From positions 124,001 to 188,000 of the forward strand of contig JAFIDK010000001.1 in the NCBI GenBank assembly GCA_017051695.1: a stretch of DNA of 64,000 bases, in the 5' to 3' direction. How positions within the stretch are numbered: position 1 is the first letter of the stretch; every line of letters begins with the position of its first letter. Below are positions 35,374-43,853 of the stretch, one piece after another. The notes below the pieces were generated by a model. The model ran no database searches. It saw nothing but the letters and a program-made list of their open reading frames with translations, and was not told the DNA's origin. A program made the translations under genes and the position numbers. This DNA is from Algoriphagus aestuarii (GTDB taxonomy: Bacteria; Bacteroidota; Bacteroidia; Cytophagales; Cyclobacteriaceae).

Positions 35374-36624
35374 CTATTCTTGAGAAGCCGCATAATCTTC
35401 CACTGCCTTCCAAACGCGAAAAACATTTTTATAACAGATTTTCTCGATATCTTCTTGAGAATATCCCCTCTTCAAAAGTTCTGCGATTAAGTTGGGATAC
35501 ATAGAAACGTCCTTCAGACCTGTCGGCAAGGAATCCCCTACCCCATCAAAATCAGAACCCAAACCCACATAGTCCACGCCAACAAGGTTTTTGACATGAT
35601 CAATGTGATCCGCTACACGCTGGACAGTTGGAAATGGATTATTAGCTGCGGTATATTCAGAAATATAGGCTTGAGCAGCTGAATCACTTCTGCTCAAATT
35701 ATTCTCGGCAAGCCAGTTCACAAGATGCTCTCTTACTTTGGCACTACCTGCTGAATAAGCCGAGTCAATAAAAGATCCTCCAAAATTGATCATCATTACC
35801 CCACCGTTTTTGGCCATTGCTTGGATCAATTCATCACTCATATTCCGCTCAAAACCAGGCGTGAATTTTCTGACTGATGAGTGAGAAGCAATCACAGGCA
35901 CTTTAGTGATGGCCAAAGCATCTTTGAAAGTATCATCGGAAACATGGGACAAATCCACCATGATTCCAACTCGGTTCATTTCCTTCACAACTTGCTCCCC
36001 ATATTCGCTGAGACCATTGTATAATCGTACGGTGTCGTAACTACTATCTCCGATTAAGTTTGCTTTGCCATGAGTCAGCGTGATGTATCGAATTCCCCTG
36101 CCATGAAAATATTCAACGTTTGCGATATCATCTTCCAGGCCTGCACCATTTTCCATTCCCATGGGTAAAGAAATTTTACCGGCAGCAAAATTGGCTTCAA
36201 TATCAGCTGGGCTATAGGCCATGGCAAATTTATCAGGGAAAGTCTCTGCCAATCTTTCTGTCATCATAATTAAAGAATCTGCCAGGGCCTTAGAGGCGCC
36301 GGGAGTTTGTTGGTTACCGGCAGGAATGTAAATCGACATAAAAGGAGCATCTAATCCTCCTTCTTTGGACCTTGGATAGTCAAAATTTCCACCGTCGGTT
36401 CTTACGGATACATCCAGTATTTCTCTTTGAAGTGTAAACCCTCCAACTTTCATCCTATAAGGAAGGTCCACGTGTCCGTCAACCATAATTGTGTTATGAG
36501 CCATTTCGGTGGCAGCTTTGAGCCGCTCCTCGTCACTCATGGCAGTATAATCAAGCGTGGTTTCTTTTGGTTGACAAGCCCAGGCTATCAAGCCCATTAA
36601 TAAGTAGGAATAGTTCTTTTTCAT
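35374..36624 (-). CDS. M19 membrane dipeptidase, lipoprotein
   Basis: 416 residues with a lipobox IAWAC (Cys at about 17), so a lipid-anchored periplasmic enzyme. It belongs to the renal dipeptidase family, which cleaves dipeptides (often those with D-residues) with a binuclear zinc centre. The first metal motif is DGHVDLPY (about 49-56); the bridging Glu is in PMGMENGAGL (about 152-161). His ligands are in DLSHVSD (about 229-235) and IASHSSVRKF (about 247-256), and the Asp is in GLGSDFDGVG (about 356-365). It is divergent from the esterase-like gene at 36797, and the two share a nearly identical lipobox, IAWAC[QK]P. Confidence 0.95.
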   Translation of the reverse strand: MKKNYSYLLMGLIAWACQPKETTLDYTAMSDEERLKAATEMAHNTIMVDGHVDLPYRMKVGGFTLQREILDVSVRTDGGNFDYPRSKEGGLDAPFMSIYIPAGNQQTPGASKALADSLIMMTERLAETFPDKFAMAYSPADIEANFAAGKISLPMGMENGAGLEDDIANVEYFHGRGIRYITLTHGKANLIGDSSYDTVRLYNGLSEYGEQVVKEMNRVGIMVDLSHVSDDTFKDALAITKVPVIASHSSVRKFTPGFERNMSDELIQAMAKNGGVMMINFGGSFIDSAYSAGSAKVREHLVNWLAENNLSRSDSAAQAYISEYTAANNPFPTVQRVADHIDHVKNLVGVDYVGLGSDFDGVGDSLPTGLKDVSMYPNLIAELLKRGYSQEDIEKICYKNVFRVWKAVEDYAASQE

Positions 36625-36796
36625 AGTTGTTGGTGGTTTATAAAAATGAAAGATACTCCCTTTTGTTCAGTTGTCTAAAAAAAATCCATCAATGGAAAAT
36701 CAACGAAAAAATATTCTACTTTGAATGTATTTGGACACCACTTTACATAACATTCCATCCTTTATCGCTAACTTTTAAAGGAAATACCACCTACTT

Positions 36797-38527
36797 ATGA
36801 AAAATATTGGCTTTTTAATTTTACTCGCCTGCATTGCTTGGGCTTGTAAACCAAACAGCGGTTCCTCCCCTGTCAGCATCAAAATAAGCCCTGAACTTGA
36901 AGCTGGACTAACTGACGGCAGGCTCTTAATGATCTTTTCTTCGGACAAAGAAAATGAACCCCGATTCTCCATCTCCGATAATGTTTCTACTGCTCAGGTT
37001 TTCGGGATGGATATCGAAAATTTCAAACCCGGTGATATCATTCAATTGGATACATCCAGTTTTGGATATCCCATCAATAACTTGAGCGATTTGGCAGAAG
37101 GAAATTATATGATGCAGGCTTTCATCATTAAATATGAGACTTTCAATCGAGCCGATGGACATACGGTGAAATTAGCCATGGACAAGGGAGAAGGCAGAAA
37201 GTGGGTGAATACCCCCGGAAATATCTATTCCGAGCCCATAGCTTTTAACTGGACAAAAGGAGCTACAATTGAGCTTTTAATAGATCAGGAAATCCCACCA
37301 GTAGAAGTACCTGAAGACACTAAATACATCAAGCATATCAAAATGAAATCCGAGCTCTTGTCCAAATTTTGGGGAAGGGATATGTATGTCGGAGCACATG
37401 TTTTGCTACCGGAAGGCTTTGATGAAAATCCCAATCAGTATTATCCACTGATGGTTTTTCATGGTCATTTCCCGAATGACTTTGGAGGATTTCGGACTGT
37501 TCCGCCAGATCCTGATTTACCAGAAGACGATTATTCGGCACGGTTTGGAATCTATGGATATCAAAAAATGCAGCAGCAGGAAGCCTATGATTTTTATCAA
37601 AAATGGATTTCTCCTGATTTCAAACGATTTATCATAATTGAGATTCAGCACGCAAATCCATTTTACGATGATAGCTACGCTGTAAATTCCGAAAATATCG
37701 GTCCTTATGGTGATGCCTTGACTTATGAATTGATCCCATATATCGAGCAGCAATTCCGAGGCATTGGAGAAGGATGGTCCAGGTTTCTATATGGAGGTTC
37801 TACGGGGGGATGGGAAGCCTTGGCAGCCCAGGTGTTTTACCCTGATGAATACAACGGATGTTTTGCTGCCTGTCCAGACCCAATTGATTTCAGAGCGTTT
37901 ACCACAATCAACCTGTACGAGGATCAAAATGCTTATTTTCAAGAAGGTGAATTCAGAAAAACGCTTAGGCCAGGTCATAGAGATTATTTAGGCCATGTCT
38001 CTGCCATGGTCAGGGATATGAACTATCGGGAACTTGCGATTGGAGGCCCGCAAACACGATCTGGAGAGCAATTTGATATTTGGCAGGCAGTCTATTCTCC
38101 TGTTGGTGTGGATGGATATCCTAAACCAATATGGGACAAAAAGACCGGAGAAATTGATCCCGAAGTTGCTGAATTTTGGAGAGAGAATTACGATCTTCGC
38201 TACATCATGGAGCGGGATTGGAAAACCCTAGGGCCAAAACTGGAAGGGAAAGTAAATATTTATTGCGGAGACATGGATAACTATTACCTCAACAATGCAG
38301 TTTACCTGACTGAATCATTTTTAAACCAAACTGAAAATCCTTATTATAATGGGGAAGTAGCCTATGGAGATCGGGCTGAGCATTGCTGGAACGGAGACCC
38401 TAACCTACCTAATTATATAACCCGGTTGCGGTACAATTCCATGTACTTGGACAAAATCGAAGATCGCTTAAAAGCAACCGCTCCAGCAAGCTTTAACCAA
38501 CAAAACTGGACACTAACCAAAAATTAA
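36797..38527 (+). CDS. Esterase-like alpha/beta hydrolase lipoprotein
   Basis: 576 residues with a lipobox IAWAC (Cys at about 17). Residues about 25-170 form a beta-rich domain (SIKISPELEAGLTDGRLLMIF and later YSEPIAFNWTKG, in parts) that is not typical of esterases. The second part is a putative-esterase-D-type alpha/beta hydrolase: HVLLPEGFDEN, YYPLMVFHGHFPNDFGGF, and the nucleophile elbow LYGGSTGGWEAL (about 328-339), followed by PDEYNGCFAACPDPIDF. A His near the C-terminus (AEHCWNGDP) could complete the triad. It probably acts on an ester in the periplasm; the substrate is unknown. The SMP-30-like gene starts 7 bases after it. Confidence 0.8.
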   Translation: MKNIGFLILLACIAWACKPNSGSSPVSIKISPELEAGLTDGRLLMIFSSDKENEPRFSISDNVSTAQVFGMDIENFKPGDIIQLDTSSFGYPINNLSDLAEGNYMMQAFIIKYETFNRADGHTVKLAMDKGEGRKWVNTPGNIYSEPIAFNWTKGATIELLIDQEIPPVEVPEDTKYIKHIKMKSELLSKFWGRDMYVGAHVLLPEGFDENPNQYYPLMVFHGHFPNDFGGFRTVPPDPDLPEDDYSARFGIYGYQKMQQQEAYDFYQKWISPDFKRFIIIEIQHANPFYDDSYAVNSENIGPYGDALTYELIPYIEQQFRGIGEGWSRFLYGGSTGGWEALAAQVFYPDEYNGCFAACPDPIDFRAFTTINLYEDQNAYFQEGEFRKTLRPGHRDYLGHVSAMVRDMNYRELAIGGPQTRSGEQFDIWQAVYSPVGVDGYPKPIWDKKTGEIDPEVAEFWRENYDLRYIMERDWKTLGPKLEGKVNIYCGDMDNYYLNNAVYLTESFLNQTENPYYNGEVAYGDRAEHCWNGDPNLPNYITRLRYNSMYLDKIEDRLKATAPASFNQQNWTLTKN

Positions 38528-38534
38528 TCTAACT

Positions 38535-39416
38535 ATGAAAACTCTTTTTAAAACAAGTTTATTTGGCCTATCGGCAGCGTTTTTATTTGCCCAATGCAGC
38601 CCTCAAAAGACCGAAGAATCCACCGAAGCAATGGTGGTAGAAGATGCCAAAACTCCCACTCTAACCAAAGTTTGGGAAACCCCAGCAACGTTAATCACTT
38701 GCGAGTCGGTTTTATATGATGCGAATTCAGGAAAGTTATATGTTTCAAACATCGAAGGAACTCCAACAGACAAAGATGGAAAAGGCTCGATTTCCATTAT
38801 TGATAAAGATGGGACAATCGTAACCCAAGAGTGGGTGACTGGTCTCAATGCTCCTAAAGGAATGGCTATCACCAATGGAAAACTGTACGTTACTGATATC
38901 GACGAATTGGTAGAAATCGATCTTGAAACAGCTGAGATCACGAATAAATATCCTGTGGAAGGCGCTGAATTTCTAAACGATGCTGATGCTCACGATGGCA
39001 AGATTTATTTTTCCGATATGAATAAAGGCCTACTTCATGTGCTAGATGCGGGGACAGTATCTATCGTTTCTGAGGGTAATGCATCTTTAAATGGAGTTGC
39101 AGTAGGTTCTGATGGAAAATTGTATGGACTGGATGGATCTGGTCTTAAGATGATTAATGCAGATGGAACTCCGACAATGCTGAATACCACAGTGACCGGA
39201 GGGGATGGACTGATTATTTTAGGAGATGGCAACTATGTAGCTTCCAGATGGGTTGGAGAGATTTACTTTGTCTCCGGAGATGGCCAGACACTTTTGCTTG
39301 ATACCAAAGCCGAAGAATCCAACACGGCAGACATTGGATTTATCCCGGAAGAGAATCTAGTATTGGTTCCTACTTTTATGAAAAACAAGGTGGTAGCCTA
39401 TAAACTAGACTATTAA
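38535..39416 (+). CDS. SMP-30/gluconolactonase-like beta-propeller lipoprotein
   Basis: 293 residues; a lipobox-like AQC follows a hydrophobic stretch (FLFAQC, Cys about 21). The mature part is a six-bladed propeller with blade motifs such as SVLYDANSGKLYVSN (about 59-73), KGMAITNGKLYVTDID (about 112-127), GVAVGSDGKLYGLD (about 188-201), and a last blade with ENLVLVPTFMKNKV. This is the SMP-30/NHL-like pattern; the metal-binding Glu/Asn/Asp set of true gluconolactonases is not clearly all present, so it may be a binding propeller. Operon with the esterase-like gene (7-base gap). A terminator-like hairpin follows. Confidence 0.8.
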   Translation: MKTLFKTSLFGLSAAFLFAQCSPQKTEESTEAMVVEDAKTPTLTKVWETPATLITCESVLYDANSGKLYVSNIEGTPTDKDGKGSISIIDKDGTIVTQEWVTGLNAPKGMAITNGKLYVTDIDELVEIDLETAEITNKYPVEGAEFLNDADAHDGKIYFSDMNKGLLHVLDAGTVSIVSEGNASLNGVAVGSDGKLYGLDGSGLKMINADGTPTMLNTTVTGGDGLIILGDGNYVASRWVGEIYFVSGDGQTLLLDTKAEESNTADIGFIPEENLVLVPTFMKNKVVAYKLDY

Positions 39417-39432
39417 AATCCATATAATGGGA

Positions 39433-39463
39433 TGGAGAAGCCTCATTTTTGTGGCTTTTTCCA
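39433..39463 (+). terminator. Weak candidate terminator
   Basis: Imperfect stem tggagaagcc (39433-39442) with ggctttttcca (39453-39463) around a 10-base loop, with T residues within the second arm. It begins 17 bases after the SMP-30-like stop. Pairing is interrupted, so this is less certain than the others in the window. Confidence 0.5.
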
Positions 39464-39632
39464 TTTTACTCACCAAGAAACCGAAAACAGGTATCGGGTT
39501 TCTTTCGATTTAATCTGGTAATTTGTCCGTATCTTGTAAGCGAATTACCCGTTAGATAAGAGTACCGACTTAGTCAACCGAAATTGGAACTATCAAACGG
39601 ACTCTAAACACTTCAAATAAAGAAGTTCAATC

Positions 39633-40634
39633 ATGAAAAACTCAAAACCAATAGATTACGAACTGGAGAAGAATATGGAAGTCATCAGCCAAATTGATGG
39701 CTTTGTGGCGGATGCAGTGGACAATATTTTGGTAGATCCAGAGACATGCTGGCAGCCAACGGATTTCCTGCCTGATTTTGCCAATCCTGATATCCACGAA
39801 GAAATTAAGTTATTGCAAAAAAGAGCAGAAGGGATACCAGATACAGTACTTACTTCTTTGGTGGGAAATATGATTACCGAAGAGGCTTTGCCTTCTTACC
39901 AGACTTATTTCAACCTTCTGGAAGGAATCAATGAGGAAAGAAGTTTGGTTTCTCCGTCTGGATGGGTTAGATGGTCCAGAGCATGGACTGCAGAAGAAAA
40001 CCGTCATGGTGATCTTTTGAACAAATACCTTTATATGACAGGAAGGGTAGATATGAAAGCGGTGGAAATCACCATTCACAGATTGTTGACGAATGGGTTT
40101 GATCCGAAATCTGAAAGTGATCCCTATCAGGCAATGATTTATACTTCCTTTCAGGAAAGAGCTACTAAAATCTCCCATGTAAATACCGGAAAACTAGCCG
40201 ATAAAGCCGGTGACCCTGTGCTTTCAAGAATCTGTAAAACCATTGCAGGGGATGAGGCAAGACATGAAAAGGCTTATAAATCCTTTATGTCACAGATTTT
40301 TGAAATAGATCCTAATGGCGCAATTCTGGCATTTGAAAAAATGATGAAAAAGCAGATCGTCATGCCGGCTGTCTTGATGGGCGAAGGAGGATCTAATCCT
40401 TCTATCTATACCCGATTTTCAGAAATCACCCAAAAAGTAGGAATTTATACTGGCTGGGATTATGCACGAATTATTGAACATTTGGTAAGTCTTTGGAAGA
40501 TCGAAAGTCTGACAGGATTAAATGACGTGGCATCTAAGGCTCAGATATATTTGTCAAAATTAGCAGAAAGATACATGCGGGTTGCAGACAGAATGAAAGC
40601 GCCTGAGGATGTTCAACTTGCTTGGCTAAAATAA
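39633..40634 (+). CDS. Acyl-ACP desaturase (di-iron, DesA/FA_desaturase_2 family)
   Basis: 333 residues, usual for soluble stearoyl-ACP desaturases. It introduces a cis double bond into acyl-ACP in the cytoplasm using O2 and ferredoxin. The di-iron ligands are all visible: Glu in ITEEALPSYQ (about 81-90), EENRHGD at residues 121-127, the Glu in FQERAT (173-178), and DEARHE at 207-212. In a plant-like alignment these are the two ExxH motifs and two single Glu ligands, so the protein should be active. It points to unsaturated membrane lipids made aerobically. It is monocistronic and has its own terminator. Confidence 0.94.
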   Translation: MKNSKPIDYELEKNMEVISQIDGFVADAVDNILVDPETCWQPTDFLPDFANPDIHEEIKLLQKRAEGIPDTVLTSLVGNMITEEALPSYQTYFNLLEGINEERSLVSPSGWVRWSRAWTAEENRHGDLLNKYLYMTGRVDMKAVEITIHRLLTNGFDPKSESDPYQAMIYTSFQERATKISHVNTGKLADKAGDPVLSRICKTIAGDEARHEKAYKSFMSQIFEIDPNGAILAFEKMMKKQIVMPAVLMGEGGSNPSIYTRFSEITQKVGIYTGWDYARIIEHLVSLWKIESLTGLNDVASKAQIYLSKLAERYMRVADRMKAPEDVQLAWLK

Positions 40635-40664
40635 TTAACTCTCAAATAGCAAACCTATTGGGAA

Positions 40665-40693
40665 AACCTCTTCGGATTCGGAGAGGTTTTTTT
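40665..40693 (+). terminator. Rho-independent terminator after the desaturase gene
   Basis: Stem aacctcttc (40665-40673) with ggagaggtt (40680-40688), one G-T wobble, a 6-base loop and then T residues to 40693. It begins 30 bases after the desaturase stop codon. Confidence 0.88.
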
Positions 40694-40813
40694 ATGAAGC
40701 CATAAATACCGAAACCATTCGGCTTCAAGGCTTCCTTTACATACCCATTTTTTTACCAGACCTTTTCATCTCCTTAAAAAATTTGAACAGTAAAAAGAAT
40801 TCCTGAAATTGAC

Positions 40814-42121
40814 ATGAAAACCATATTTATGAAAAAGCTTTTTTCACTCCTTCTATTCTTGTCATTTTTTGGAAATCTCCACTCCCAAACAGCCATCAAA
40901 GTCAATCAAAAACGACTTTCTGAAACCCTAAAAACGCTTTCGACATTTGGAAAAAATGAAGCTGGAGGATCCGACAGGGTTGCATATAGTAGCCATGACA
41001 TGGAAGCAAGGAACTATGTGAAAGATCTGATGGTAAAAGCGGGTTTAGAGGTGTCTACGGATTTTGCAGGAAACATCATCGGAAAAAAAGCCGGTACTAT
41101 TCCAGATCTTAAACCTATAGCTTTTGGTTCACATATCGATGAAGTCCCAAATGGAGGGGATTATGATGGCCCCGTTGGGTCTTTGAGTGCCATTGAAGTT
41201 GTCCGGACTTTGACCGAAAACAAGATAATGACCCAGCATCCATTGGAGGTAATTATTTTTACGAATGAAGAAGGAGGGGTGGTCGGCAGCAGGGCTTTGG
41301 CAGGGCAATTAAGCCAAGAAGCCCTGCAGGTAAAAAGCTCCAGTGGCCTGACTCAATACGAGGGAATCAAATCAGTGGGAGGAGATCCTGACCGGATCTC
41401 GGAACTAAAAAGAAATCCAGGAGAAGTTACTGCATTTTTAGAATTGCACATTGAGCAGGGAGGAAACCTAGACCGGGAAGGAATCGATATTGGAGTTGTG
41501 GAAGGAATTGTGGCGATCGAATGGTATGAGTTTACATTTCAAGGCTTTGCAAATCATGCCGGTACTACTCCGATGAATATGCGTAAAGACCCCATGCTTC
41601 CAGCAGCCAAGTTGATTCTTGCCGTTAATGAAATTGTGACTTCTTTTGATGGCGCACAAGTAGCTACAGTAGGGAAAGTCGATGTCTTCCCTGGAGCCGG
41701 AAACGTCATCCCAGGAGAAGTTAAAATCAATGTAGAAATCAGGGATCTGTCCTCTGACAAAATTCATCAAGTATACCTAGCAATAGAAGCTAGGGCTAAA
41801 AGCCTGGCTGAAGAAAGTAAAACCGAACTCTCCATCAATCATATAGAAGTGGCAAGTAAACCAGCGCTGGCAAATCCTGAAATCCAACGAACAATAGAAA
41901 ACGCTGCCAAATCACTTGGATTTAGTAGTATGTATTTACCAAGTGGAGCAGGCCATGATGCGCAGGAAATGGCACGATTTGCACCCATCGGGATGATCTT
42001 TATCCCTAGCAAAGATGGTATCAGTCATTCTCCAAAAGAGTATTCCTCTCCAGAGGATATTGCAAACGGTGCCAACGTATTGTTGCAAACCATTTTGAGT
42101 TTAGATAAGCAGTTTCAATAA
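40814..42121 (+). CDS. Secreted M20 amidohydrolase (N-carbamoyl-amino-acid hydrolase/allantoate amidohydrolase type)
   Basis: 435 residues with a signal peptide (LFSLLLFLSFFGNLHSQ, ending near residue 25); a second ATG at 40829 gives an equally good signal. The binuclear-metal ligands of the M20 amidohydrolases are visible: His107 in FGSHIDEVP, Asp118 in DYDGPVGS, Glu152/Glu153 in FTNEEGGVVGS, and His212 in ELHIEQG, and the last His in GAGHDAQEM (near 393). The HIEQG block and the swivelling dimerisation domain (FANHAGTTPMNMRKD) place it near N-carbamoyl-L-amino acid and allantoate hydrolases. A periplasmic location is unusual for these mostly cytoplasmic enzymes. The exact substrate is undetermined. 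Confidence 0.9.
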   Translation: MKTIFMKKLFSLLLFLSFFGNLHSQTAIKVNQKRLSETLKTLSTFGKNEAGGSDRVAYSSHDMEARNYVKDLMVKAGLEVSTDFAGNIIGKKAGTIPDLKPIAFGSHIDEVPNGGDYDGPVGSLSAIEVVRTLTENKIMTQHPLEVIIFTNEEGGVVGSRALAGQLSQEALQVKSSSGLTQYEGIKSVGGDPDRISELKRNPGEVTAFLELHIEQGGNLDREGIDIGVVEGIVAIEWYEFTFQGFANHAGTTPMNMRKDPMLPAAKLILAVNEIVTSFDGAQVATVGKVDVFPGAGNVIPGEVKINVEIRDLSSDKIHQVYLAIEARAKSLAEESKTELSINHIEVASKPALANPEIQRTIENAAKSLGFSSMYLPSGAGHDAQEMARFAPIGMIFIPSKDGISHSPKEYSSPEDIANGANVLLQTILSLDKQFQ

Positions 42122-42161
42122 AATCTAAAATTGTAAACTTTTTGGACCTAATTCCCATTTA

Positions 42162-42173
42162 ATGTATATACAT
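42162..42173. promoter_or_regulatory. 12-bp perfect palindrome before the pirin gene
   Basis: atgtatatacat is a perfect palindrome 14 bases before the start codon at 42188. It could be an operator for a dimeric repressor, but a single short AT-rich palindrome can arise by chance. Confidence 0.3.
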
Positions 42174-42187
42174 CAAAAATTCAAAAA

Positions 42188-43042
42188 ATGACTGCAATCA
42201 AAAGAATTCATAAAGGAGAATATAGGCCAATCGCAGATTTGATAACCTACAGTCCCCTTCCCACGAGACAATTACAACAGATAGACCCCTTCATTTTTTT
42301 AAATCACCATGGGTTTCAGACTTATCCTTCTCCCAATAGAGGGCTGCCCTTTGGACCTCACCCTCATCGAGGGATGGAAACAGTGACATTTATCATGGAG
42401 GGAGATATCATGCACTTGGATTCCTCTGGCCATGAATCTGTAATCGGACCAGGAGGAGTGCAATACATGACAGCAGGACGAGGGTTGATCCATTCAGAAG
42501 TAAGCAGTTCGGATTTTAAGAAAAAAGGGGGTGATTTAGAAATCCTCCAACTTTGGTTAAATCTACCTGCCAAGTTAAAAATGACTGATCCAAAATATAC
42601 AGGACTGCAAAAGGATCAAATCCCAGCTTTCACGCTTGACGAAAGCAAGGTAGAAATTCAACAACTTTTTGGTGAATGGAGTGGCACCAAAGGAGCATTT
42701 AATGAATCATTTCCTTTGACCATGAGCACGATTTATCTGAAAGAGGGAGGAAGTTTTGAAAAAATTATCCCGGCAGATGAAAACATCTTCTTTTATATAG
42801 TCAGAGGAGAATTGGATGTAAATGGTGAGGTCATTCCTTTTAGAAATTTGGTAGAATTCGAGCAGGGTGAAGTTCATTTGAAAGTAACTGCCAAAACAGG
42901 CTCAATCCTTATTTTAGGTCATGCGAAACCTTTTAATGAACCAATGGTGGCGCAGGGTCCATTTGTGATGAATACAGAAGAAGAAATACACCAAGCATAT
43001 GAAGATTACCAAAACGGGAAATTCGGAACTTGGTCCCATTAA
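42188..43042 (+). CDS. Pirin family protein
   Basis: 284 residues, the usual length of bicupin pirins. The metal-binding residues of the N-terminal cupin are present: His58 and His60 in GPHPHRGMET, His102 and Glu104 in GLIHSEVS. The surrounding FLNHHGF, VQYMTAGRG and LEILQLWLNLP blocks are family signatures. Pirins bind Fe and include quercetin 2,3-dioxygenases and redox-responsive regulators; which applies here is unknown. The last 4 bases overlap the convergent DUF2520 gene. Confidence 0.94.
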   Translation: MTAIKRIHKGEYRPIADLITYSPLPTRQLQQIDPFIFLNHHGFQTYPSPNRGLPFGPHPHRGMETVTFIMEGDIMHLDSSGHESVIGPGGVQYMTAGRGLIHSEVSSSDFKKKGGDLEILQLWLNLPAKLKMTDPKYTGLQKDQIPAFTLDESKVEIQQLFGEWSGTKGAFNESFPLTMSTIYLKEGGSFEKIIPADENIFFYIVRGELDVNGEVIPFRNLVEFEQGEVHLKVTAKTGSILILGHAKPFNEPMVAQGPFVMNTEEEIHQAYEDYQNGKFGTWSH

Positions 43043-43812
43043 CTGTCAATAATATCCTGGGAGATCAAGCGATAAATTTCTGCGATCGATTCGTTGTAAT
43101 TCAGAAAGCTGTGGTGATCTTCCAGGGTTTGATAGTCCTCACGGATCGCAGGCCCTGTTTGGGCATTTTTAGCTCCTATTTGTAGCGATTTTGAGATCTG
43201 CTCGATGATCAAAGGCTTTAGCATATCGAAGTCCAGCCCTTGTCTCCTCATGATTTCCTCACTGATCCGGATCATATGATTACTGAAATTACTGGCAAAG
43301 ACCGCAGCCACATGGATTGCTTTTCGATCTTTGGACTTCACTACATAATTCATGGAAGAGAGGCTTTTGGCTAACTTGCGGAGTTTTTGAAGAGTTTCTT
43401 CATCCTCGGATTCCAAAAGGAATGCAACATCCTCAAAATCAAGTTTTCTCCCAATGGTAAAAGACTGAAGCGGATAAAAAATCCCGGTATAACTAGCAGA
43501 ACTATAGCCCAAAACATCTATAGACATGGTGCCAGAAGTATGTGCCAAAATGCTTCCTTCGGGTAAAATCACTTCATCTGCCACCTCAGGAATAGCTAGG
43601 TCTTTGACTGCCAAAATAAAAATCTCAGCCTCCGATTCCGAAAAATCCAAATCATCTTTGGCCTCAGATGCGTAGAGTCTTTCTGTGATTTTAACTGCTT
43701 CAGAAATATCCCTCGCATACACTTCAGTGACTTCATGACCGGCATTTTCCAAGGCAGGAGCCAAATGCCAAGCTACATTTCCTGCTCCAAGAATGGCAAT
43801 TTTAAACTTCAT
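43039..43812 (-). CDS. Rossmann-like and DUF2520 domain protein
   Basis: 257 residues. The N-terminal Rossmann fold has ILGAGNVAWHLA (about 6-17), a glycine-rich NAD(P)-binding loop, then ILAVKDLAIPEVADEV and the HTSGTMSIDVLG segment like that of pyrroline-5-carboxylate reductase relatives. The C-terminal DUF2520 domain has FYPLQSFTIGRKLDF and HVAAVFASNFSNHM. The family is a predicted oxidoreductase of unknown substrate. The gene is convergent with pirin (4-base overlap) and is followed 42 bases upstream by the plug-only gene on the same strand. Confidence 0.92.
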   Translation of the reverse strand: MKFKIAILGAGNVAWHLAPALENAGHEVTEVYARDISEAVKITERLYASEAKDDLDFSESEAEIFILAVKDLAIPEVADEVILPEGSILAHTSGTMSIDVLGYSSASYTGIFYPLQSFTIGRKLDFEDVAFLLESEDEETLQKLRKLAKSLSSMNYVVKSKDRKAIHVAAVFASNFSNHMIRISEEIMRRQGLDFDMLKPLIIEQISKSLQIGAKNAQTGPAIREDYQTLEDHHSFLNYNESIAEIYRLISQDIIDS

Positions 43813-43853
43813 AACCGAAATAAGGCAAAAATCAGGAAGAAAGAAAGACCGGG

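Noticed and set aside
39470-39632. Promoter of the desaturase gene with a tatcttgt box
   Set aside because: It matches the Bacteroidota -7 box at most positions, but no -33 TTTG lies at a 19-21 base spacing, so it is not called.
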